DNA from: Clostridiales bacterium | GTDB taxonomy: Bacteria > Bacillota > Clostridia > Oscillospirales > CAG-272 | Length of the DNA: 40,986 bases | Direction of reading: 5' to 3' | NCBI GenBank assembly: GCA_019415985.1 | Contig: DXYE01000006.1 | Span: 390 to 41,375, forward strand | Shown: positions 33,872-40,986 of the stretch, one piece after another | Position numbering within the stretch: position 1 is the first letter of the stretch | How the letters are laid out: each line of letters starts with the position of its first letter | Notes under the pieces: model-generated | The model's input: only the letters and a program-made list of their open reading frames with translations | Told to the model about the DNA's origin: nothing | Databases searched by the model: none | Made by a program: the position numbers and the translations under genes

Positions 33872-35242
33872 CTACATTCTCTTAACCGCATCCATGGCCA
33901 ATGCGGAGCGTTCGCATTCCTCTGCGGACATGGTGACCTGATAGCAAAGTGGGCTTCCCTTCATTTTTTCCGCCGCATAGCACAGGCCGTTGGTGCGCTC
34001 GTCGAGAAGGGGATTGTCAATCTGCTGCGGATCCCCAAGGAGGATGATCTTGGTCCCCATGCCGGCGCGGGTGATGATACCCTTGGCCTGCTTGGGAGTC
34101 AGATTCTGCGCTTCATCGATCACAAGATAGGTTTTGGAGACAGACCGGCCACGGATAAAATTGAGCGCCTGAGCGTCGATAAGTCCCCGAGCGAACAGTT
34201 CTTCCACTTTCCTCGAAAGGCTGCGCTCGTCGGAAAACCGTTCTTTTTCGTTTTGATCGACCAAAAGTTCCAGATTGTCAATGACCGGTCGGAGCAGTGG
34301 CGCAATTTTTTCTGATTCATCACCTGGAAGAAAACCAATATCGTCATCAAACTGGGCATTGGGACGGCTGATTAAGATCCTTCGGTATTCCGGCTTATCC
34401 TGTTCCATCATAGCGTGAAGACCGACGGCCAGCGTATAGAATGTCTTAGCCGTGCCGGCCATGCCTTTTACAATCACCAGCGGCGCTTCCTGCGCATTCG
34501 TCATCAGTGCCTCCTGAAGAAATTTCTGCCCGACGTTCCGCGGGGAAACACCATATGGTTTTTTCTTCTGGTAGGCAAGCGGAACAATTTTCTTTCCGTC
34601 AAACCGGGCAAGCTGGGTTTTCCGGTTAGACTGATCCGCCTTGAGAATGATGAACTGATTGGGAGTAAGTGTCACCGGCAGCCTTTCGCCAGCTTCATCT
34701 ATCTGATAGACGTCCTCCGGCGCAATATATTTCTTTTTAACATCCTCAAACTTTTTTTCCGATACAAAGACCTCGCACCGTCCGGTATACTGTTCTTCGC
34801 TGACGGGAGCTTGCTCGGTGGTGAAATCCTCCGCATCGATCCCCAAAATTTGGGCTTTCACGCGAACAACAATATCTTTTGTCACCAGAATGACCGGGGG
34901 AGCTTTTTCCCGCAGGCCCAGGCAAACCTTTAAAATCCGATTGTCGTTTTTGTGATCCGGGAACCCTTCCGGCAGCTGGACGTCGACGCAGTTGACTTCC
35001 AGCCGTAATGTGCCGCCGCAGAGGAGGGGTACACCTTCCAGCAGGTTTCCCGTAATGCGCAGTGACTCCAGATACCGGATGACCTGCCGTGCATTGGCAC
35101 CTTTTTCTCCATCCGCGTTTTTAAATCCGTCCAGCTCTTCCAGAACAGCCAATGGCAAAACGATATGATTGTCTTCAAAGGATTGCAGGGCATAAGGGGA
35201 TTGTATAAGGACGTTGGTGTCCAAGATGTATGTTTTTTGCAT
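33872..35242 (-). CDS. PIN-domain/PhoH-type ATPase
   Basis: 456 residues. The N-terminal PIN ribonuclease domain (TYILDTNVLIQSPYALQSF, VLEELDGFKN, DNRILKVC, LVTKDI) retains the acidic residues. The C-terminal PhoH ATPase has Walker A VKGMAGTAKT, Walker B YLVIDEAQNLTP and ILLGDPQQID. This PhoH2-type architecture is known for RNA helicase/ribonuclease activity. It starts at 35242 with AGGTGG eight bases upstream. The 5' end overlaps the small Cys-rich frame upstream. Confidence 0.95.
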   Translation of the reverse strand: MQKTYILDTNVLIQSPYALQSFEDNHIVLPLAVLEELDGFKNADGEKGANARQVIRYLESLRITGNLLEGVPLLCGGTLRLEVNCVDVQLPEGFPDHKNDNRILKVCLGLREKAPPVILVTKDIVVRVKAQILGIDAEDFTTEQAPVSEEQYTGRCEVFVSEKKFEDVKKKYIAPEDVYQIDEAGERLPVTLTPNQFIILKADQSNRKTQLARFDGKKIVPLAYQKKKPYGVSPRNVGQKFLQEALMTNAQEAPLVIVKGMAGTAKTFYTLAVGLHAMMEQDKPEYRRILISRPNAQFDDDIGFLPGDESEKIAPLLRPVIDNLELLVDQNEKERFSDERSLSRKVEELFARGLIDAQALNFIRGRSVSKTYLVIDEAQNLTPKQAKGIITRAGMGTKIILLGDPQQIDNPLLDERTNGLCYAAEKMKGSPLCYQVTMSAEECERSALAMDAVKRM

Positions 35243-35474
35243 TTCTCAACCACCTATATATAAATTCGGGCACATGGATTTTAGTGCTATCGGGAAAAGG
35301 TATGATGTTGCATTCACGGCATTGATGGATGCTTGTCTTGGAGATTTCCTCATGGTACTTCAAATAGGCTTTTTTCTGCTGCTGAGGAAGCAGCTGCTGC
35401 CGCTGCTTCCATTGAGCGCAACTCTTGTGACAGCCGCCAAAGTAGTGAGTGCAATTTTTCCGGCAAGGGATCAT
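35175..35474 (-). CDS. Small Cys-rich protein (phage/element type), overlapping PhoH start
   Basis: Frame of 99 codons from ATG 35474, preceded by AAAGGAG. It opens IPCRKNCTHYFGGCHKSCAQ, with Cys spacing typical of short zinc-binding proteins from clostridial phages and elements, then WKQRQQLLPQQQKKAYLKYH. The frame runs 68 bases into the PhoH coding region, which is unusual. The real stop may have been lost by a frameshift. Function unknown. Confidence 0.4.
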   Translation of the reverse strand: MIPCRKNCTHYFGGCHKSCAQWKQRQQLLPQQQKKAYLKYHEEISKTSIHQCRECNIIPFPDSTKIHVPEFIYRWLRNAKNIHLGHQRPYTIPLCPAIL

Positions 35475-35777
35475 CTTACATACACGCTCCTTTGAAAAAA
35501 TCAGGGAAGAGGAACCGATACGCATTTTATACGTAAAGTTTCTCAACCCTGATTTTTGATACAATCAATATGGAAATTAAGAAATTATCCCGAAATGAAC
35601 ATCGATTCGGCATAAGCAACCACCCCCCTATTTTATCTTTATTATATCACATAAAAGATGATTTCTCTATCATCATTATGTTAAATTTTGAAAACTTATT
35701 TCTTGTAATGGCGCTCAATTTCTTGTGCTTTAGGCAAAGAAACAACGATATCTTTGATGAGTACATTTGTCATGACA
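35475..35777. other. 300-base AT-rich spacer
   Basis: No gene is recognised; the plus-strand frame 35570-35794 has no ribosome binding site and an atypical composition. Confidence 0.4.
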
Positions 35778-35812
35778 AAAACAATCCCCAGTAAAACTGA
35801 AGATTGTTTGAC
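35776..35812 (-). terminator. Terminator of the small DUF4177-like gene
   Basis: On the minus strand AAACAATC and GATTGTTT flank a 15-base loop; a short T run follows. It lies just after the stop at 35819. Confidence 0.6.
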
Positions 35813-35818
35813 ATAGTT

Positions 35819-35998
35819 TTATTCTATTGATGCATATTCTCCGGTTTTCTTAAACACCAAGATTCCCTTAGAAGATGGCATGATCGAACAGGAAGCAAGT
35901 GTAAATTCTTCCTGTTCCATTTGATTAGCCGTAGCTTCTATTTTGGCTGCCATCTCTTTCGCCTTTGGGGTATATTTAATCATCACTGTTTTATACAT
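35819..35998 (-). CDS. Small conserved-type protein, DUF4177-like
   Basis: 59 residues (YKTVMIKYTPKAKEMAAKIE then MEQEEFTLASCSIMPSSKGI, LVFKK). The alpha/beta alternation and the helix-then-LVFKK pattern resemble small DUF4177-type proteins, of unknown function. Expression signals are excellent: GGAGGTG seven bases before ATG 35998, a consensus promoter at 36088-36116 and a terminator downstream. It therefore appears to be a real single-gene unit. Confidence 0.7.
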   Translation of the reverse strand: MYKTVMIKYTPKAKEMAAKIEATANQMEQEEFTLASCSIMPSSKGILVFKKTGEYASIE

Positions 35999-36087
35999 TG
36001 CGTTCACCTCCTGCCTTCTAAACATATTTCTCCAATATGTTTCTCCTGCTAAGAAACCTTATGAAAATCCAATCAAAACTCATGTAG

Positions 36088-36116
36088 ATTATAGCAGAAA
36101 GTTCTGCATCTTACAA
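36088..36116 (-). promoter_or_regulatory. Promoter of the DUF4177-like gene
   Basis: Minus-strand TTGTAA and TATAAT with a 17-base spacer, 90 bases before the start. Confidence 0.85.
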
Positions 36117-36369
36117 TATGATTGTACAAAGAATGAATCCAAGTGGATTTTTATCATATACAAAATATATACCGTCGGGCAGGATGCGGTTAATGGACAT
36201 GCGCCATGGTATTCTGCAAAAACTGCAGCAATGCCTATTCATCTTCCATCGGGAAGGGGCGGAGAAGCCACAATGTTTTGGTGAAAGGCCCTTTTTTCTG
36301 GACCCTGTAGGTGTTCTTCGTCTTTTTGGCAAACTGTCCCTGGATGTGGATAGCCCTTTGCCCGACACG
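36117..36369. other. Eroded sequence between promoter and membrane remnant
   Basis: No intact gene. Short frames on both strands lack ribosome binding sites and motifs. It may be further decay of the neighbouring membrane-protein remnant. Confidence 0.35.
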
Positions 36370-36696
36370 CTAGAGCATCCTCAGCAGCTGGACGCTCAAA
36401 AGGTCTCGGGAATTTCTGGTGAGAGCAAGCACGAAACCAGAAACAATGCAAACGCTGGGACAAACCAGCAGGGCCCATATTGTCGGCAGCCGAAGATACT
36501 GCTTCCGGCGAACTGGGGCGGTTTCCATCACCAGAACATCAGACTGGACAGCCTTCTGCTTTTCCTTTGCACGCTTCTCCGCGTATCCCGCTTTATCGGC
36601 TTGATATCCGGAAGCTAGAGAAAGGACGATGGGAACCATGTGGAGAAGCAGAGCGGTCAGGGCAATCGAAAAGATGAATGCATTGCTTGCGGACCA
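36370..36696 (-). pseudogene. Remnant of a membrane protein
   Basis: An open minus frame after a TGA (36697-36699) reads AFIFSIALTALLLHMVPIVL, then a charged loop KAGYAEKRAKEKQK, then LPTIWALLVCPSVCIVSGFV and a stop. Two hydrophobic segments flank a charged loop, as in an inner-membrane protein. No start with a ribosome binding site is visible at the true N-terminus, so it looks truncated. The family is not recognised. Confidence 0.4.
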
Positions 36697-36748
36697 TCAA
36701 CACACTTGCGGATAGCGTGAAGCTCGTAAACTCTTTACAAAGATTTTA

Positions 36749-36777
36749 TTGACAAATACATATCGCAGTGCTATCCT
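36749..36777 (+). promoter_or_regulatory. Promoter of PadR-DUF2812 operon with inverted repeat
   Basis: TTGACA (36749-36754) and TATCCT (36772-36777), 17-base spacer. The imperfect inverted repeat ATACATATCGCAGTGCTA / TAGCAGTGCGATGTAT (36757-36774 and about 36790-36805) overlaps the -10, fitting PadR-type self-repression. Confidence 0.7.
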
Positions 36778-36839
36778 GAAGTCGATATATAGCAGTGCGA
36801 TGTATCGTGCTACAAGCTTCCAGGGAAGGCGTTGATGAA

Positions 36840-37154
36840 ATGGATGTTCATATCCGTAAAGTGTATGTGCCAATGACAGAGACAAGTTTTTATATTCTGC
36901 TGTGCCTCCGGAAAGAATCTCATGGCTATAATATTATCCGCATAGTAGAAGAACTGACGGATGGCGAAATCCGGATCAGTCCCGGAACTATGTATGGCAG
37001 TCTATCCAAGATGGAAAAAGATGGCCTAATCCGCTTTGTACGAGAAGAAGAAAAACGGAAAATTTACTGTATTACAGACCTGGGAAGAGATGTCTTGGCA
37101 CTGGAAATAAAGCGGATCGAGCGGTTGTATCGGAATATGATGGAGGTGCGCTGA
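36840..37154 (+). CDS. PadR-family transcriptional regulator
   Basis: 104 residues. The winged-helix signature is clear: TETSFYILLCLRKESHGYNI, then IRISPGTMYGSLSKMEKDGL and FVREEEKRKIYCITDLGRDV. PadR repressors bind as dimers near promoters, often their own. I chose ATG 36840 (DVHIRKVYVPM), with GGAAGG ten bases upstream; ATG 36873 is an alternative. It overlaps the next gene's ribosome binding site, so PadR and DUF2812 are probably translated together, a common clostridial pair. The operator-like repeat at the promoter suggests autoregulation. Confidence 0.93.
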   Translation: MDVHIRKVYVPMTETSFYILLCLRKESHGYNIIRIVEELTDGEIRISPGTMYGSLSKMEKDGLIRFVREEEKRKIYCITDLGRDVLALEIKRIERLYRNMMEVR

Positions 37155-37155
37155 A

Positions 37156-37704
37156 ATGCAAGAGAAGAAAATGGAGCCGCGTATCTTTACGATAGCGGAT
37201 TGGGAGAAAGAGGAACAGTATCTTCGGAAGCGTCACCGTGAAGGATGGAAATTTGTGAAGGTAAACCTGCCGGGACTTTATCATTTTGAGAAGTGTTCGC
37301 CCGAGGATGTGGTTTATCAGATGGATTATAACCAGGAGGGCCTGGCGCATAAAGACGAGTATGTGCAGATGTTCAAGGACTGCGGATGGGAATATATTCA
37401 GGATTTTGGTGGGTATAGTTATTTCCGTAAACCGGTTTCCGAAATGCAGGGGGAAGAGGAAATCTTCTGCGACGATGAATCCAGGCTGGATATGATGCGG
37501 AGGATGTTCGCAGGCCGGTATTTGCCGATTCTCATCATCCTGGTGCTGCTGATTTTGCCGAATCTCTTCGAACAATTTCGAAGCTCAGAAGCAGACGCCC
37601 CTGTGCTGCTGGTATTGTTCCTGATCCTGCTTGCGATTTATGCGTGGGCAGCCGCATCTTTCGGTTACCGTTACTGGAAATTAAAAAAAAGGCTGAGGAA
37701 ATGA
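37156..37704 (+). CDS. DUF2812 membrane protein
   Basis: 182 residues. The N-terminal 120 residues form the DUF2812 domain: FTIADWEKEEQYLRKRHREG, then YHFEKCSPEDVVYQMDYN and CGWEYIQDFGGYSYFRKP. Two C-terminal hydrophobic segments (LPILIILVLLILPNLF and LLVLFLILLAIYAWAAASF) anchor it in the membrane, followed by a basic tail. GGAGGTG precedes ATG 37156, one base past the PadR stop codon. DUF2812 proteins accompany PadR regulators and may sense or respond to membrane signals; the function is not established. Confidence 0.9.
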   Translation: MQEKKMEPRIFTIADWEKEEQYLRKRHREGWKFVKVNLPGLYHFEKCSPEDVVYQMDYNQEGLAHKDEYVQMFKDCGWEYIQDFGGYSYFRKPVSEMQGEEEIFCDDESRLDMMRRMFAGRYLPILIILVLLILPNLFEQFRSSEADAPVLLVLFLILLAIYAWAAASFGYRYWKLKKRLRK

Positions 37705-38289
37705 CGCCGTGACAGCTTGGGCTGATCACTTATGAAATCCGCTGGAGGGAAAGAAATGATACAATGAAGCTTAACTGAAAGTTAAAGCGGTATACCATTT
37801 TTTACCGAAATCTGATTGCCGCATATTTGCCCGTAACAGAGAGCAGAATTATATTTCACCGGTGAGAAATTCAGCAGGAAAGACGGGGCTGCCCACCAAA
37901 ACTCAGAGGCGAGGCTTCTTGGTGTCGAGCAGCAGCCCAAAGCAAACCCTGCTGGCAACCAGCAAAAATAATATAGCAAAAAAACTCCCCCTTTAAGCCG
38001 AAATGGTAAAACGGTTGAAAGAGGGAGTTCGTCTATATGATTGTCTTTCATTATTGTTGTTTATTATGCTTTTGTAAAATTTAAGAAAAAGCATTTAAAG
38101 AAATACTTATGTTCACAACTTAACCTTGAATTTACAGAGATTTAACTCACCCATGATTGCGACTAAATATAAGGCGCTGTATGATTATCCTGGATTATTG
38201 TATTCAGGTGATTTGAAAAATCATGGCATATCGACCCCGATTTTAGAAAACAGGGGCCGTATTTCTATATATGGGAGGGAATCTGCTGC
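37705..38289. other. Structured spacer before sigI
   Basis: No intact gene. It contains a GGGCTGC/GCAGCCC hairpin (37886-37938), a TGCTGG/CCAGCA hairpin (37950-37964) and a leftward terminator at 37976-38029. The open minus frame 37782-38051 crosses all of these and seems non-coding. The right part (38050-38289) is AT-rich and should hold the sigI promoter; I see no consensus. Confidence 0.5.
37976..38029 (-). terminator. Leftward intrinsic terminator without an obvious gene
   Basis: On the minus strand AACTCCC and GGGAGTT arms (38029-38023 and 37989-37983), extended by CTTT/AAAG pairs, are followed by TTTTTTT. No minus-strand gene lies upstream; it may end a short RNA. Confidence 0.7.
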
Positions 38290-39012
38290 ATGAACGATGA
38301 ACATAAAATTATCCAACAGGTCTATGCGGCAAAGGAAGATGTACAGGCGGCGGATCGGCTGATCGGTACATACCTGCCCTTTATCAAGACGGAAACGGCG
38401 AAGTTCTTAAAGCGCCCGCCCGTCGAGGGGCATGACGATGAGCTGAGCATCGCCATGATCGCCTTCCATGAGGCAATCGGCAGGTATTCCCGCGCTCGCG
38501 GTGCCTTTTTAAAATACGCGGCCATGCTGATTAGAAGCCGCTTGATTGATTACAGCCGCAGGGAGCAGCACAGCCGCGTTATCTCACTGGACGCACCGAC
38601 CGGGGAAGAAGATGTGCCTCTGGGAGTGACGCTGGCAGATGACAAGGATCCCCATGAAGAAACGGTAGTCCGGGATGCGACCCGCGCGGAAATTGAGGAG
38701 TTGACTCGGCAGATGCAGGAATTCGGCGTCAGCCTCAGCGATGTGGCGGACAACTGTCCCAAGCAACAGCGAACATTGGAAGCCTGCCGGAAGGCCCTGC
38801 AGTATGCCAGGGAGAACCCGGAGCTGTTGGATGACCTTTTACAGACAAAGAGACTGCCCATCGGGCAGCTGACAGCCGGCAGCGGCGTGGAACGCAAAAC
38901 GCTGGAACGGCACCGCAAATATATGGTGGCCCTGCTGCTGATTTATACCAACGGGTATGAAATCATCCGATGGCATTTGAAACAGGTGATGAAAGGAGTG
39001 GTAGCGCGATGA
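38290..39012 (+). CDS. sigI: Sigma-I family RNA polymerase sigma factor
   Basis: 240 residues. Region 2 is visible as YLPFIKTETAKFLKRP, DDELSIAMIAFHEAIGRYS and GAFLKYAAMLIRSRLIDYSR. The C-terminal part holds a basic helix-turn-helix (QLTAGSGVERKTLERHRKYM) typical of SigI rather than of region 4 of sigma-A. SigI factors in Firmicutes respond to heat or extracellular polysaccharide through RsgI. The next gene overlaps the stop (ATGA), encoding the anti-sigma partner. GGGAGG lies upstream of ATG 38290. Confidence 0.9.
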   Translation: MNDEHKIIQQVYAAKEDVQAADRLIGTYLPFIKTETAKFLKRPPVEGHDDELSIAMIAFHEAIGRYSRARGAFLKYAAMLIRSRLIDYSRREQHSRVISLDAPTGEEDVPLGVTLADDKDPHEETVVRDATRAEIEELTRQMQEFGVSLSDVADNCPKQQRTLEACRKALQYARENPELLDDLLQTKRLPIGQLTAGSGVERKTLERHRKYMVALLLIYTNGYEIIRWHLKQVMKGVVAR

Positions 39013-40076
39013 GCTATTTGGTTATGGAATGCCACCCCGGCTATGCGGTTCTTCTGGACGAAGAGGGACGCTTTCTAAAAGCGGCCAATCTTCGATACGA
39101 AATAGGGCAGACGGTGTATGACCCGGTGCTGATGAAAGAAACGCAGGAAAAGCAGCGGCATCCCATCCGGTGGATCAGCAGCGGTATTGCGGCAATCGCG
39201 GCCTGTTTTCTGCTATTCTTTGGCATTAATTATTATCAGAATTATCTGCAGCCCTATTCATCCATATATCTGACCATCAACCCGGAAGTGCAGATGGATC
39301 TAAACCGGCAGGGCACGGTTGTAGGGCTGACGGGGACAAATGAAGACGGGAAAACACTGCTGGAAGGCTATGACGGCAAGGGAAAAGACAAGGTAACTGT
39401 TGCAGACGAGCTGATCGACCGGGCGATTGCGATGGGCTTTCTTTCCGATGGCGGGCAGGTTTCCTTCTTCATCGATTCCCCGGACGACGCCCTATTTCGG
39501 GAATATGGAACGGAGATTCGTACCAAAGTGACAGAACATCTGGACGGACGGATCACCATCACCATTGAAATTTTCAATCACAAAAACGGGCCGGCGGAAG
39601 AAAGCCCGGAGAGCAGTTCACCTCCGGCTTCCTCTCAGCCAATCTCTTCTCAGTTGACGTCCCCGCCGCCTTCTTCACCCGAGCCGTTTCCGCCTACGGT
39701 TACGCTACCGACTCCGTCCGGTTCCAGCGACTACAACGATACGGACTATGGACCGGGCAGCGACGGAAATACCGACTATACGCCGCCGCCCAGCAGTACG
39801 CCGGCGTATGCGGATACTGACTATGGCCCGAACAGCGATGGTGTTACCGACTACAACGACACGGACTACGGTCCGAACAGTGACGGCGACACCAATTACA
39901 CGGATGGGGATACCGATTATGATCCGGATAACGACCACGATGATGACAACGATTCGGACACTGATGATTCGGATGACGACGATTCAAACGATAATGATGA
40001 CGGCGATGACGATTCGGACGATGATGATGACGGCGACGATGATTCGGACGATAACGATGATGCGGACGACAATTAA
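39009..40076 (+). CDS. rsgI: RsgI-type anti-sigma factor with acidic repeat tail
   Basis: 355 residues, start ATG 39009 overlapping the sigI stop. Residues 1-50 form the RsgI N-terminal domain (SYLVMECHPGYAVLLDEEGR). Residues about 60-80 are one membrane span (ISSGIAAIAACFLLFFGINY). Residues about 90-190 form the extracytoplasmic sensor (SIYLTINPEVQMDLNRQGTV...LTGTNEDGKTLLE). A Ser/Pro-rich linker follows, then a tail with DTDYGPNSDG-type repeats and a final run almost entirely Asp, Ser and Asn. Known RsgI proteins hold SigI until a surface signal is met. The Asp-rich tail may bind cations or wall polymers (inference). Confidence 0.88.
   Translation: MSYLVMECHPGYAVLLDEEGRFLKAANLRYEIGQTVYDPVLMKETQEKQRHPIRWISSGIAAIAACFLLFFGINYYQNYLQPYSSIYLTINPEVQMDLNRQGTVVGLTGTNEDGKTLLEGYDGKGKDKVTVADELIDRAIAMGFLSDGGQVSFFIDSPDDALFREYGTEIRTKVTEHLDGRITITIEIFNHKNGPAEESPESSSPPASSQPISSQLTSPPPSSPEPFPPTVTLPTPSGSSDYNDTDYGPGSDGNTDYTPPPSSTPAYADTDYGPNSDGVTDYNDTDYGPNSDGDTNYTDGDTDYDPDNDHDDDNDSDTDDSDDDDSNDNDDGDDDSDDDDDGDDDSDDNDDADDN
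39729..40073 (+). repeat. Asp-rich repeat-encoding region
   Basis: DNA encoding repeats of DYNDTDYGPNSDG and then (D/S/N)n. The GACTAC-containing units recur, and the run after 39930 is nearly all GAT/GAC codons. The same unit recurs at 40937-40986. Confidence 0.75.
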
Positions 40077-40185
40077 ACTAAAAAATTTTCCAGCTTACCC
40101 CGGTTTTCAAAATCCGCTTCCGTAATCTATGAGTGTAAGGCGAAACAAAAGCCGATTTAAACATCATCCGAGAGGAGTAATCAAC

Positions 40186-40986
40186 ATGAATTTGAGAAGA
40201 AAACTTTTTGCAGCGGTCTCTTCCCTGGCTGTCGCTTCGGCAGTCCTTCTGGCCGGATGCGGAGCGCCTGTGCAGGAAGGAACAACGCTGAAGGAGACGG
40301 GGATTCTTACCCTGAGTGTCAATCCGGAAATCCAGATCGAATACAACAGGGATGGCAAAGTTATAGCCCTGACCGGCCGGAACGACGACGGCAAAGGCAT
40401 TGTGGAAGCGTATCCGGATTATATCGGGAAAAGCTGCGACGATGTTTTGAGGGATCTGATCGTCGAAATCAATGAAGCCGGTTTTTTCGTGGATGACATC
40501 GAAGGCAACAAAAAGAACATCGTCCTGCAACTGGAACCCGGTTCGGTGCTTCCCAGCGACGATTTTCTTGCCAACATGAGCGCCAGCACCCAGGATGCAG
40601 TGAAAGGGCTGAGCCTTTCTTCCGGTATCGTAACTATTGACGACGATGATTATGACCCGGCTTATGTCAAAGACGGCAAGCCGTCCCCCTACATCACGCT
40701 GGAGAAAGCGCAGGAGATTGCGCTGACCCAGGCCAACGTCAATGCGGCGGACGCGGTATTCGACGATAAGGAATTCGACCACGACGATGGGACCCCGATC
40801 TTTGAGTTGGAATTCACCGCAGACGGCGTTGAGTACGATTACGATATCCATGCTGTGACGGGGAAGGTCGTGAAGGCGGAACACAAGACCATCGGCACGC
40901 AGAGCGGGACCCCGACCACCGGCAGCGGTTCCACCGACTACAACGACACGGACTACGGCCCGAACAGCGATGGCGTTACCGACTAC
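40186..40986 (+). CDS. RsgI-domain/PepSY lipoprotein (3' truncated)
   Basis: 267 codons to the window edge. The N-terminus NLRRKLFAAVSSLAVASAVL ends in lipobox LAGC, so it is a surface lipoprotein. Residues about 40-125 (GILTLSVNPEIQIEYNRDGK...LTGRNDDGKGIVE) resemble the RsgI sensor of the preceding gene. Residues about 165-230 form a PepSY domain (ITLEKAQEIALTQANV...YDIHAVTGKVVKAEH). The last codons repeat DYNDTDYGPNSDGVTDY, shared with RsgI's tail. GAGGAG precedes ATG 40186. It may act as a second sensor or target of the SigI system (inference). Confidence 0.88.
   Translation, partial: MNLRRKLFAAVSSLAVASAVLLAGCGAPVQEGTTLKETGILTLSVNPEIQIEYNRDGKVIALTGRNDDGKGIVEAYPDYIGKSCDDVLRDLIVEINEAGFFVDDIEGNKKNIVLQLEPGSVLPSDDFLANMSASTQDAVKGLSLSSGIVTIDDDDYDPAYVKDGKPSPYITLEKAQEIALTQANVNAADAVFDDKEFDHDDGTPIFELEFTADGVEYDYDIHAVTGKVVKAEHKTIGTQSGTPTTGSGSTDYNDTDYGPNSDGVTDY

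Noticed and set aside
39748..40125. Plus-strand Met/Thr/Arg-rich open frame
   Set aside because: It is a frame-shifted shadow of the Asp-repeat tail of RsgI.
40078..40884. 268-residue minus-strand open frame
   Set aside because: It is the antisense shadow of the RsgI-like lipoprotein, whose signal peptide, PepSY domain and ribosome binding site are clear.

Overview
The window looks like a chromosomal segment of a Gram-positive Clostridia-type bacterium (Firmicutes). The evidence is a large, Alu-domain-type SRP RNA beside dnaX-ybaB-recR, a T-box leader, a SigI/RsgI sigma/anti-sigma operon, YnzC-type and DUF5685-type proteins, and consistent GGAGG-like ribosome binding sites. The species cannot be named from the sequence alone.

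Region A (1 to about 12.9 kb) is clearly AT-richer and reads as an integrated accessory island. It opens with a truncated ABC exporter half-transporter and its partner. Next come a VOC-fold protein, an acyl carrier protein, an FkbH-like HAD-IIIC protein and a large alpha/beta-hydrolase, which together suggest a small glyceryl/acyl-carrier biosynthetic cassette with export. After a stretch of decayed coding sequence and terminators come the mobile-element genes: two sigma-70-like regulators, a structured non-coding stretch, a MazF toxin without a visible MazE, an excisionase-like protein and a tyrosine integrase. The integrase lies against a complete tRNA-Ser(UGA). A second, partial copy of that tRNA's 5' half sits 190 bp away, next to a strong promoter, so the tRNA was probably the integration target.

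Region B (about 13.1 to 18.4 kb, minus strand) is core chromosome: SRP RNA, dnaX, ybaB, recR, a possible 51-aa ORF, homoserine dehydrogenase preceded by three tandem palindromic 19-bp units, and a lipoprotein.

Region C (18.5 to 28.6 kb) holds a YnzC-like protein, a methyltransferase, an unusual HTH-cupin-acyl-CoA ligase fusion behind a T-box leader, a GNAT gene that may be frameshifted, two tandem sialidase-like propellers, a J-domain protein and a DUF5685 protein.

Region D (28.6 to 36 kb) contains endonuclease III, a gene-poor stretch with a nonsense-riddled ORF, and an arginine translation block: argS, its leader and tRNA-Arg(ACG). The argS leader encodes an 11-residue peptide ending in four consecutive Arg codons, followed by competing hairpins and an intrinsic terminator. 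This is the strongest regulatory discovery here, a probable ribosome-stalling attenuator in a lineage where T-boxes usually do this job. A PIN-PhoH ATPase and two small proteins follow.

Region E (36 to 41 kb) has a PadR-DUF2812 pair with a probable self-operator, a structured intergenic region, and a SigI-RsgI operon. The RsgI has a striking Asp-rich tail. It is followed by a truncated lipoprotein that carries a similar RsgI-like sensor domain, a PepSY domain and the same tyrosine/aspartate repeat.
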